The translations under genes were made by a program, and so were the position numbers. This document shows positions 1 to 9,297 of a DNA stretch of 64,000 bases, piece after piece. The stretch is taken from the NCBI GenBank assembly GCA_035772735.1, contig JASDFA010000010.1:121654501-121718500 (forward strand). The letters are read 5' to 3'. Below the pieces are notes generated by a model. It was not told the origin of the DNA. It searched no databases and saw only the letters and a list, made by a program, of their open reading frames with translations. The DNA comes from Datura wrightii. Its lineage: Eukaryota; Streptophyta; Magnoliopsida; Solanales; Solanaceae. Every line of letters starts with the position of its first letter. The first letter of the stretch is position 1.

Positions 1-355
1 ATGAATCTTAAAACATTCTTTGGAACATGAAGGAAATTGTCCCATAAACAAAGCATAGGGAATTTCACAGAATTTGGTTTAAAACTCCATAAGATCGTAA
101 ACATGAATTCATGAACTTGAGGAGAAATTAGGACATGAGAGTGAAAGGATACTCTCATTCATAACCCTACATACCTAGGTAAACTGATTATCAACTTGTC
201 TTTGAAAGCTCAAGAGATTTGAGGAAGAATTTGAAGGATTCAAGCTTGATCTTCAAAGGGAAACTTCTAAACTTGCATGCATTGGAGTAGAATGAATTAC
301 ACTAGGTTAAAGCCTCCTAAAATCTCCTTTCAGGGATGAAACGACATAGTTTAGG
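1..355 (-). repeat. Tekay-like LTR remnant, minus sense
   Basis: This stretch has no convincing coding frame. Short blocks such as 'aaccctacatacct' near 160-175 and 'acgacatagtttagg' near 342-356 match, in the same orientation, the LTR of the minus-strand element at 28555-38224 (near 30030 and 30210). It is therefore read as a minus-sense LTR fragment of a related, older copy. Both edges are uncertain because the homology is patchy. Confidence 0.45.
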
Positions 356-359
356 ACTT

Positions 360-812
360 GTACAAATTGATTATAAATTCATGATTCCACGTTTCAAAAA
401 ATTATGCCCAATTATGCAAAGTTCATGAAAAGTCAAGTTTATAATTCATGATATCAAGTATGATGAGATATTTAGCATTAATGAATATTTACAAACTACC
501 CATGTATGAATCTATGATTTTCACTTATGAAGTCTATCTCAAATATGCATGATTTTAAGATTTGGGTTTTTTTTTCATAATTTAGCCAAGGATAATAATA
601 TCAGCTTATGATATATTTTGGAGTCAAGACTCCCAATGTTCATATGCAAGGCATGTTTTTAAAATATGATTATATAAGCATTATCATGCTTTGGGATTAG
701 TGTCTAGCATCGAGTAAGCCAGGGTTTCCAAGGTTCCCCGATCTTGTAAATGACGCATCAATGTAGGGATATACTCTGGGACCCCACAAGAGAGTGTTTA
801 CCCTGCCCAAGG
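360..812 (+). repeat. Tekay-like LTR remnant, plus sense
   Basis: From about 360 the similarity switches to plus sense. The run from about 690 (a 'ttgggattagtgtctagcatcgag' type block) to 'ctgcccaagg' at about 803-812 parallels the plus-sense LTR of element B at 2435-2480 and 12453-12580. It follows a minus-sense remnant of the same kind, so the two lie in opposite orientation. No coding frame is visible. Confidence 0.45.
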
Positions 813-1082
813 TGTCATGCCCCGAGCTTACACCCTAGATGGGACACGGTACATGGAGCCACAGGTAACCCCAAGTCAACCCCTGGTCTATCATACATTG
901 TAATTCTGAGTAAACAAGAAATATAGCAGAAGATTTAAAGTAAAATATAAAACATTTATGAAATAGAGCTTGATCATAAGTTGAAAAACATTAGAGCAAA
1001 ACCACAAGTCTAAAAAACCAAATCTGTGTATGAAAACCACTACAATTGATGAGTTACTGGGACAAGCCCCCAGCTAACTCCA
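813..1082 (-). repeat. Minus-sense LTR end, cut by element B
   Basis: It begins TGTCATGCCCC, matching the border form (TGTCACGACC / TGTCATGACC) of the minus-sense LTRs at 28555 and 35914, and shares the downstream 'tatagcag' and 'ccccagctaactc'-like blocks with them. It stops where element B starts at 1083. The other half is not identified in this window. Confidence 0.55.
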
Positions 1083-2482
1083 TGTAATATCCTAGAAGTG
1101 CCTAAGATTAGACCCGAGATTTAAAATTGGATGTTGGCTGAAACTAGAAAAGAAAGAGAGAGTCACAGGACAGACGACCCATTGGAAGTAGTGGTGGGAA
1201 GTTGTGGTCTTGTATCAACTGGTAACAACGGGTGAAGTAACGATCGGTTGTTCTATAAAACAAGTTGTTTTTATGAGTAGTGGGAAGGACTGGGCTTCAG
1301 CATCAGGGGATACGACAGGTCATCCCACGACCCGTTGTGAGAGGTAAAGGGTTGTGGTCATGAGTCATTGTATGGGGATAGGTATATTTTCCAGTGGACC
1401 TAGAGGAAGGCAACCACAACTCCTTGGTTGATGTAACGAGTCGTGGTGAGGCTCGTTGGAAGGACCAGTGCGGGATCTGAAGGGGACAAGCCACGAACGA
1501 TGTGACGACCCATTGGATGGAAGGACGACTCATCCTCTCTTGTCATGGGTTGAATCTGAGATCAAGAATTTTGGGGAGTGCGGACAACGAATGGATACCG
1601 TGAGTCATGGTATCCTACAACGATCCACTAGTCCGCCCGTTAGTTCACCAGTTCAGATTTTTCAGGGTTTCTCATTAAGAGTATTTTCACCATTCATACA
1701 CTCTAAGGTCCTAAACTATGTCATTTTAAGTTATTTTATGAGTGTATTAAGATAGTTTAAGCCCTTCTAGCCTATTCATTCTCATGCATGCAAACGTTAG
1801 AAAAACATTTAGAGGAGATCAAGCTAGTCTTCAAAGTTTTTCTTCATCAATTTCCATTGGGCTTTCAAGGAGTGGTGAGATTTGATTTTTCCCAGGTATG
1901 TAGGGTTATGAATGGGTGTTCTCATTCATACCCATGCCAAATTTTTCCTTATTCATGAAGTTTGATCAAAAATCTTATGGGGTTTTAACTTAAATCTTTT
2001 GGAATTCTAATGATCTATTAATGGGTTATTATAATCGTGATTTATATCATATTTTCTTAATTATGATCAGATTCTACAACTTTTTGATTATAAATTTATT
2101 GATTTTGATTTCTACTAAATTAAGCCTAATTATGCATGTTCTATGATGAATCGTGTTATGATCTTTACTTCAATTGTTGATATTCATAAACCCATGATGA
2201 TTTATAATTTGAAATATGGATTTATTCAAATACCCATTATGAATTTATGATTTGCAAAGTATATATATGATTTATAATCATGGATGAATCCCATGATTTA
2301 CTAATTATGTTTTGACGGACTCACGGGCCTTACCCTCATGCCTAGTTCACGTATTTACAAGCATTTTTATGATTATCATAATTTAACTAGCCCATGAATC
2401 TCATGCATATTATACTATGAGAACTATATATGTTTTGGGAGTAGTATTTAACACCGAGTAGTTTCGAGGCCCAAGATCTGCC
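1083..2482 (+). repeat. Element B 5' LTR, first part
   Basis: It starts TGTAATATCC, like the sense-strand start of the LTRs of element I (reverse complement of 38224, TGTAATACCC), and continues with the shared 'cctaagattagaccc' block. It is interrupted at 2483 by element A. The two parts together give about 2.28 kb, the same as the I LTRs (2277 and 2311 bp). Bases 1165-1650 carry many short ACGACYCRTTG-like words, partly palindromic. Confidence 0.85.
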
Positions 2483-2704
2483 TGATCTTGGGCAAATTTA
2501 TATGCCCAAGTGATACTCAAATGTGTCATTTTGCCATGTTTATCTATCGATGTTTATACATTATCATGTGAATTGTAATAAAATATGAATTTATACTAAC
2601 CAACATGATTAGCGTGATTTTGCAGGAAAAATATAATTGTACGAAGCTAAGATGCATGTTGGGAGAAATCAGAATTGAACTCAAAAGCGAGCAAGGGAAA
2701 AAGC

Positions 2705-2960
2705 ACAAGGAGAGCACGAATTAAAGGGGCTCCGTGATGGAGCCGTGTCACGCTGTCATCGCGGATGCGTTCTGCCTGGATACGAAATTTTTGCCAAATT
2801 CCAGTGAAGGTGCCCATTGGGGCTGTGGCACGTTGGCCTAGCCCCGCGTTGCACGCCGTGCCACGTTGGGCCTTAAAACCTTGACGTCTGGATTCCAGTA
2901 AGGGTCCGCATTGGTAGCGTGTCACGGAGGCAGTGCTCCGCGATGCACTCCGTGACACGT
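2705..2960 (+). repeat. GC-rich hairpin array in LTR U3 (three units)
   Basis: Three imperfect units of roughly 90-100 bp each pair a CGTG[T/G]CACG-type word with its inverse around a GCGATGC-containing loop. The last unit is the clearest: arms CGTGTCACGGAG (2918-2929) and CTCCGTGACACG (2948-2959) match perfectly over 12 bp. The array ends about 30 bp before the TATA box, so an enhancer or upstream promoter role is plausible but inferred. Confidence 0.8.
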
Positions 2961-2991
2961 TGCGTGTTATTCCCGGAAAAATTCCCACTAT

Positions 2992-3000
2992 TATAAATAG
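2992..3000 (+). promoter_or_regulatory. LTR promoter TATA box (element A 5' LTR)
   Basis: TATAAATAG lies just downstream of the hairpin array. The same word is at the same place in every related LTR: 11544-11552, 14692-14700, 25948-25956, 44118-44126, and on the minus strand at 45610-45618 and 55031-55039. Confidence 0.8.
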
Positions 3001-3894
3001 AACACATAGGTTCATTTTTAATTATTCTGACTTGGTGGAGCAAGAACGTAGGTTACAGGCAGTTGAGGGTACGAAAATCTCAGGGTTTTTCTCTATCTCC
3101 TTCTTCTTTATTTCAATTGCTTGTATGATTAACCCTCATTTAACGATGTTTAATCCACAAATGAGTGGCTAAATCCTCTTCTTGCTGAGGTTAAGAACAA
3201 TTGTATTGAAATGTAATTATTGATCAATTGGTTTTTCACCTTTTCTTCCATGGTTGTTTTATTGATTCTTGTTCTTACTGCATTAATGTGTGGCCAACGT
3301 TAATGTATATCTAAAAAGTCCGGTTTCACTCGAGAGAGCAAGAAATTGGAAAGTTGTGAATTGATAAGATATGATCTTTTCTTAGTTTGGGAAAATTGAG
3401 AATTGATTTACCTTCGGGATAGAGATATACCTAAAAGTCGTATTAGTCAATTAAGGAATCGGTTTGTATGGCTAGAACATGAATTTCTTTTTATCACAAA
3501 AATGTAGGTGGAAGGTTGATGATTCTTAAGTTGGGTTAAATACGAGAGTTTTAATCCATAGGCATTAATTCTTGACTAGCAACTGGAGGAAAGATTAATC
3601 AAATTGTATCGATAATTTATTTCTCTACATGTTCATTTTAGCTTCAGCATGCTCATACTTATAGTTCAGACTCAAATTATATATTCATTTTAGACTAAGT
3701 ATAAAATTAGGAAACAAAATATCAAAATCTTCTTCACACTGTTGTCTGCAGTTTAGAGTTAAAGTTTATTGACACTTGATTAGATTGATACCTTAGTCCA
3801 GTCCCTGTGGGATCGATACTTGGCTTACTTGAGCCACTTTACTACTTGTTCGACCACGTGCACTTGCGTGTAGTTATTCCAAACAGACCGAACA

Positions 3895-4204
3895 ATGCCT
3901 ATGAAAGTACTAAGTGCTACAAAGAGAAAACAAAGAGGTGGCACGATAAGCATATGGTGCATCGGATCTTTGAGCCGGGGCAGAAAGTATTGCTATTCAA
4001 TTCAAGATTGAGGCTTTTTCCAGGAAAATTGTGGTCTAAATGGTCAGGGCCGTTTGAGGTGGTAAGGATGACCCCGCACAGGGTAGTGGAGTTGTGGCAA
4101 GAAGATTGAAGTGTAACGTTCTTAGTAAATGGGCAGCGATGTAAGCATTATTGGGTGAGGAAGTTATTCGAGAGAAGATGTCCATCACTCTAGAGGATGA
4201 TTGA
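3895..4204 (+). pseudogene. Integrase C-terminal fragment displaced upstream of gag (element A)
   Basis: The translation begins directly at the LTR border with NAYESTKCYKEK and continues through WHDKHMVHRIFEP, LLFNSRLRLFPGK and the VVRMTPH block. It matches the last part of the integrase of element C (about 20737-21046). An in-frame stop after WQED and a frameshift near 4157 break the end. In C this sequence is the last portion of pol, so here it is out of order: it precedes gag instead of following RT. No start codon or complete domain exists, so it cannot encode a working integrase. It is evidence of a rearrangement rather than a gene. Confidence 0.85.
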
Positions 4205-4445
4205 GCAATGAATGACGTCGATCTGCGATGGTAAATCAGGCACTGCACGGGAGGCAACCCGTGAAATTGTTGTAATAGATGAGTAGAAATATTTGAAAAA
4301 AAAAGAAAGAGAAAAACAAAAAAAAAATTTTGCGTTGAAACCTATGAATTCTAACCAATTTCTTATGGTGAAATGATTTCCAGGTGGAACGGAGGGCCAA
4401 AATCCAAAGAAACACAAAGGAAAAAATTGAGGTGAGAAATGTCAA
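4205..4445 (+). other. Post-pol spacer copy ahead of gag (element A)
   Basis: This matches the non-coding sequence after pol in C (21049-21335), including 'gatggtaaatcaggc' and 'cctatgaattcta'. A second copy of the same spacer stands in its usual place after protease at 6782-7020. The junction into gag lies at about 4437-4450, within 'gagaaatgtcaaaggag'. No gene is seen. Confidence 0.75.
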
Positions 4446-6781
4446 AGGAGAGAAGCTCTAGAGAAAAAGCTGCAGTTGCTCAAACAAACAATCCTGGAGC
4501 AACAACATAATCCACCAGTTGTAAGGGCAATGTTAGTTCCAAAGGACATGGCAGCTAGGCCGGTTCGCGAGGTGGCAATCCCACATGCTAACAATGTCAC
4601 ATCTAGCATCTGCAAACCTAAGCCAGGAGGGAGGTTCGAGCTTAAACAAAACCTGGTGCAATTGCTGCACACCAGCGGAAAATTCACAAGTCTCCCTCAT
4701 GAGGATCCACAACAACATCTCCAAAATTTCTTGGAGATAAGTGACACTTACATCCCCGCTGGAGTGTCATTAGATTATGTCAGGCTTACATTGTTCCCAT
4801 TTTCACTTTTGGGAGATGCCAAGAGGTGGTTGAAAGCTGAGCCACCTAATTCCATCACCACGTGGGATGATCTTGCAAGGAAATTCTTGATACGATGTTT
4901 TCCATCCGGTAAAACGGCACGACTTAGAAGTCAAATTCTAAGTTTTAAACAGAGAGAGGGAGAGAATCTGTATCAAGCCTGGGAGAGATTCAAATCTATG
5001 TTGCAGGATTGTCCTCATCATCACCAATCCAATGATGTGCTGGTGCATACTTTCATAGAGGATTTGGAACCCCACACAAAAATCTTGCTAGACTCAGCAG
5101 CTGGGGGACAAGCATTGGAGAAAACTTATGAGGAGCTGTATACCTTGTTGAATCGTATTTCGCAGGGAAATCCGGAGTGGAATGCGGGCTCGTCATGATA
5201 AGGAATAAGGAAAGCAGCAGGAGTATTAGAAGTGGATGGTTTTACAGCTATTGCTGCACAGATAGCTGCGTTACAGAATCAACTCAACACCCACTTCAGC
5301 AACATGACCATGAACCAGTCTCAAGCCCCAGTGAATGTAGTACAGCAGATTTGGTGTGAAGTATGCGGGAGTAGTGAACACTCAGCTGAGTGTTGTGGAG
5401 CAAATCCTGATTCGCTGAACTTTGTGGGGAATGTACAGAGAAACAACCACCTACAGTATGGCAACAACTACAATTCCAACTAGAGGAATCACCCAAATTT
5501 CTCTTGGGGTAGCAATAACCATCAAGGGCAAGGTTCCAATCAGGGGGCGCAGAGAACTCAAGGAGGGCAACAGAACTATCAGGCACAATATAGAAGAAAC
5601 AATGCACCTCCTCTACCACCATCACCAAGCATTGAGGAGATGTTCAATACAATGATAGCTAACCAAGCTCAATTGCAGGTTGATTATGTGAAATTGGCAG
5701 CCGAGGTAAAGAACAATCAGTTAGCTACAAAGGCGCTGGAGTACCAGTTTGGGCAATTTGCTGGAGCCCAAAACACCAGGCTTAGAGGAGGACTTCCGAG
5801 TGACACGGATCCCAACCCCAAGCAAGTGAATGCAGTGACCACAAGGAGTGGTTTGCAGCTTAAAGAGGTGGAACCAGAAAGACCACCTCAACAGTCGGGA
5901 GCAATAGAAACTGAGAGGGAGAAAAGTAATGAGAGGGGGAATAAAAAGGAGGCTGAACCAAAAAGACCACCGCCCCCATTCCCTCAACGATTAAAGAAAC
6001 ACAAGGAGGAGGCGTGTTTCAAAAAGTTCATGGAGGTGCTGAAACAGGTACACATTAACTTACCTCTTGCTGATGTTTTGCAGGGAGTGCCGAAGTACGC
6101 AAAGTATATTAAGGACATCGTGGCAAACAAAAGCAGGTTGACTAAGTATGCTAGGGTGGCTCTTACGGAGGAGTGCACTTCCCGGATACAAAACAGGTTG
6201 CCCACAATGCTCAAAGACCCTGTGAGCTTTACAATACGAATTACAATTGGGCAGAGTATCCGAGCTCGTGGATTATGTAATTTGGGAGCTAGCATTAACT
6301 TGATGACGACATCGGTATTCAAGAAGTTGGGGCTAGCGAGTCCTAGACCAACAACAGTGATACTGCAACTAGCGGATTGTTCCTTAGCCAGACCTGATGG
6401 CATTGTGGAGGACGTGCTGGCGCAAGTGGGCTCCCTTATCTTCCCAGTAGATTTCGTCGTGCTGGATTTTGAGCCAGACGCGGAATCCCATTTATTTTGG
6501 GACGTCCTTTCTTGGCTACCGAGAAAGCACTTATTGATGTAGCTGCAGGGCAGCTAACCATGCGAGCACATGACAAGGTGGAGGTGTTTGATGTATACAA
6601 GGCCACCAAGCCCCCGGCTGTGTATGAGGAACTCTCGGTGATCAATGTGATTAATCGAGCTGATGTTGTCCAGAGAATTGAGTCACGGGAGTTAATGGGG
6701 AAACCACCAAAGAAGTTTAAGTTTGACAGGGGTGAGGACGGTAGTCTAGAGAAAATGTCTGTCACCTTAGAGGAGGATTGA
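4446..6781 (+). pseudogene. Athila Gag-protease polyprotein (element A), broken
   Basis: Gag would form the RNA-packaging particle and the protease would process it. One frame runs from 4446 to about 6485. The retrotransposon-gag domain spans about 4620-5170 (RLTLFPFSL, AKRWLKAEPP, FFPSGKTA-like blocks). A CX2CX4HX4C zinc knuckle follows near 5360-5395. The protease has the loop LGASINLM at about 6280-6305. Breaks are stops at 5196-5201 and 5481-5483 (TGG to TAG) and a one-base deletion near 6487. The aspartate that precedes LGAS in C and D is Asn here, so the protease would be inactive even in an open frame. After the protease the frame ends in GEDG...TLEED, the tail of pol in C: RT and integrase have been cut out, the same structure as in D. 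No ATG is seen in frame at the start; the 5' end comes from the rearrangement junction. Confidence 0.88.
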
Positions 6782-8076
6782 GCTTAATGACGTCGAGCCA
6801 CGACGGTAAACCAGGTGCTGCACGGGAGGCAACCTGTGAAAATTTTTGCAATATTTTAATAGATTTCGTAGAGAAAAAAAGGAAAAAATGAGAAAATAAA
6901 AACAAAATTTGTATTTTATGTGAAACCTATAAATTCTGACCAATTTCTTGTTGTGAGATGAATTTCAGATTGAACGGAGGATAAATGTGCAAAGGATCGC
7001 AAAGGAAAAATCAAGGTAAGAAAAATCATAAAAAGTGGCAAAACAGTGAGCCCATGCGATCGCTCCGTGTCACGAAGGAGGGCCTCTGCGTTACCCTCCG
7101 TGACACGTTAAAGGTAATTCTGGAATTTTTACAAATTCTAGAACACCTGCGCGATGGCTCCGTGTCACGGAGGGCATGCTCCACGTTACCCTCCGTGACA
7201 CGTTGAAGTGTATTTCGCGACGGGTCACACCGGGTCACCGGGTGACCCGCGCGAAAACCCCCCCTTTTAACCCCGTTTTCCCTCAATTTTTCCCATTCCT
7301 CACGTCCTCCGCGACAAACACCCCGAAATCCCCCCTTCCCCAATGTGACACGGACCTAGGAGCTAAATTTCTTCAACTTTTCTTCTATATCATCGAATTT
7401 AAGGTATGTTTGTTAACTTCATCTCATTTCTTACCTTATTTTCAGATTTTTATCATAGGAAGTGAGAAAAACTTGCCCTAAGTTCAAATTGAGCATGAAT
7501 TCATTTAAATTATTGTTGATTGATGTTCATAGTATCGATGTAATGGTATGAACTTGATAAATACATGTTTGATTGAAATTCTTGCGAAAGGGTAGCTAGA
7601 GTTAGAATTCAAATATGAAGATGTTAAAATCGAGTTGAAATGTGAAATACTTCTTTGTTTGTGCATGTTGGATGAGGAACATGAGGTTTTGCTTAACGTT
7701 AAGACGATTAAGGCGCGACGGATTGTCGGGTTAATGAAATTGTTGAAATTGCATAGAAATTGGGGGAATTGTATCGGTTTTGTTGATAAAAATGTTCGCT
7801 GCGTGCTATGTGATGAAATGTGATCGATGGTAATGTTGTGGTTAGTTGTACGAAGTTTGAATAGTACAAAAGAATTTATACCGTCGAGTTCTCTGAATGC
7901 ACGAGGCATATTTGTTGTGTTTTGTTTTTTTTAATTGGAAATACGTATGATCTTGCCGTAATGTTGTGATTGTGGCTAAAGACTAAGTGTGGGGTGGCAT
8001 ACCTTAACCCAACCTTAGTCAAAGCTAATTTTAATTGGAATAACATTGGGACTATTTTTTTGGTTTGACTGGAACG
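6782..8076 (+). other. ORF3 leader spacer: hairpins, pyrimidine-rich leader and possible intron (element A)
   Basis: This non-coding stretch is shared with C (21049-22337) and D (50252-51596, minus). Two GC-rich hairpin units at about 7060-7210 use the same GTGTCACG / CGTGACAC words as the LTR U3 array. Next is a perfect 9-bp palindrome around one base (7231-7249). A pyrimidine-rich leader leads to AAG|GTATGT at 7402-7409, a good 5' splice site conserved in all three elements. In C and D an AG lies just before the ORF3 start; in A the matching place reads TG (about 8068-8070). A PPT-like tract TAAGTGTGGGGT is at 7984-7995. Promoter and intron functions are inferred. Confidence 0.6.
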
Positions 8077-9297
8077 ATGGCAAGCAAGCAAGAAAAAGGG
8101 AAGGGCGCATCTACATCAGGCGCCGGAAGGAAAATAATTAGACTGGGAACAGTAGTCCAAGCAGCATCAGCGGTTCCACGCGGCCAACGCCGTCAATATG
8201 GAACCATATGCGTGACAGAGGAGGGGAAGAAATGGTACGCAAAGCATAAGGAAAGCAAATACTTCCCCGAAGAACACATTGCTAGGGAACCATTGGCATA
8301 GGAGTTCCGTAGGATTGTCCACAGGATTGAGGCAGCCAGGCTGAACTTCATCTTTGAAGAGCCCAAGGAGTGCAACCTGCACCTGATTCGGGAATTCTAC
8401 GCCAATTGGAACCTGACACTCAGAAGTCACACCTTCAAGATAAGGGGGCAGATAGTCACTTTTGAGCCCCTTCACCTTAATGCCATCTTGGGGGCGCGGG
8501 AAATAGACGCCCATGTCCTTCGGCGGCTAAATATCACTCCACCATATACGGATATCAGACGCACTTTGTGTGGAACCTAGTCTACAGCCTGGTGGAGCAG
8601 GCATAAGGAGAGGGGCTACCATCAGACATTGCCCTACTCACAGATGAACAGGGAAGCCAGGATATGGCTTAAAATTTTTTGTTCCTGCCTTATCCCGGGG
8701 GTGCATATGACAGATGTCACCCAGGACAGTGTATGCTTACTCTACGCCTTGATAAAAGGGCTGGAGATCAATGTGGGGGCGATGATTATCTCCGCCATGA
8801 AGAGAACCTGTTTGCAACAAGGGCACAGGTACGGGTTTGGTGGCTTACTGACCATGTTCCTGAGGGGCCTGGATATTGAGGAGGAGGCCCTTGACTACAT
8901 CCCGCAGATGGAGAGGCGGGCCTTAGATGTCACCAAAAATAAGGCACCAGACACCACTCACAGGCCAGTTCTTAAACTAGTTGAGCGACATGCTCTGGAT
9001 GATAAGTACATGGCTCGCATGTTCGGGATGCAGATGCTCCAACTGCGCATAGGCGGGAGGCCGGAAATAGAAGAGGAGCTGTGGCAGCTCGAGCTAGACT
9101 ACCCTTTTGGCAAAAATGCTAGGGCTCTATGCCGAGTGGGGCCAGCTTTTGTGGAGCCCACTGATGATGATGTCCCCACAAATGAGGAGACACATCGTGA
9201 TGACTCCGATGTGGAGTCCGATGATGACGACGGGGGCGATTCAGACATGGGTGACGAGGCAGCGGCACCTGACGAAGAAGTGGAATACTTTGATTGA
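8077..9297 (+). pseudogene. ORF3, putative plant transposon-type protein (element A), two stops
   Basis: About 406 codons in one frame from ATG at 8077 to TGA at 9295, interrupted only by TAG at 8299-8301 and TAG at 8578-8580. The start is basic and low-complexity (KQEKGKGASTSGAGRK). The middle is a compact domain with FIFEEPKECN, REFYANWN, RRTLCG, SRHKERGYHQ, CLIPGVHMTDVT and GLEINVGA blocks. The C-terminus is a run of Asp and Glu ending in EVEYFD. From memory this resembles proteins annotated 'putative plant transposon protein' in Solanaceae (I believe Pfam PF20167); I could not search. It occupies the env-like position of Athila elements, but I see no signal peptide or membrane segment, so an envelope role is not supported. 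The function is unknown. Confidence 0.82.

Larger units (their letters stand above)
2483..3894 (+). repeat. Element A 5' LTR
   Basis: It runs from TGATCTTGGGCA to CGAACA. The first bases contain a stem CTTGGGCA / TGCCCAAG (2487-2494, 2503-2510) that is present in the related LTRs of C, D and E. A GC-rich hairpin array (about 2705-2960) precedes a TATA box. Apparent short ORFs inside it are not shared as proteins with sister LTRs and are taken as chance. Confidence 0.93.

Noticed and set aside
1303..1755. Small frames in the B LTR
   Set aside because: They lie in U3 repeat sequence, are not kept in the sister LTRs of I, and lack any recognisable domain.
3807..4109. A complete gene starting inside the A 5' LTR
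   Set aside because: The first codons are LTR sequence; the rest is a displaced integrase tail.
8299..8301. Programmed readthrough of the shared TAG in ORF3
   Set aside because: The following bases do not match the known CAR-YYA readthrough context, and D has a Gln codon; ancestral or repeated mutation is simpler.
8077..9297. ORF3 as an envelope glycoprotein
   Set aside because: No signal peptide, membrane segment or paired cysteines are visible; the tail is acidic and soluble.
8077..9297. ORF3 as a captured single-copy host gene
   Set aside because: It occurs in three separate elements at the same place with the same flanking signals, so it belongs to the element family.
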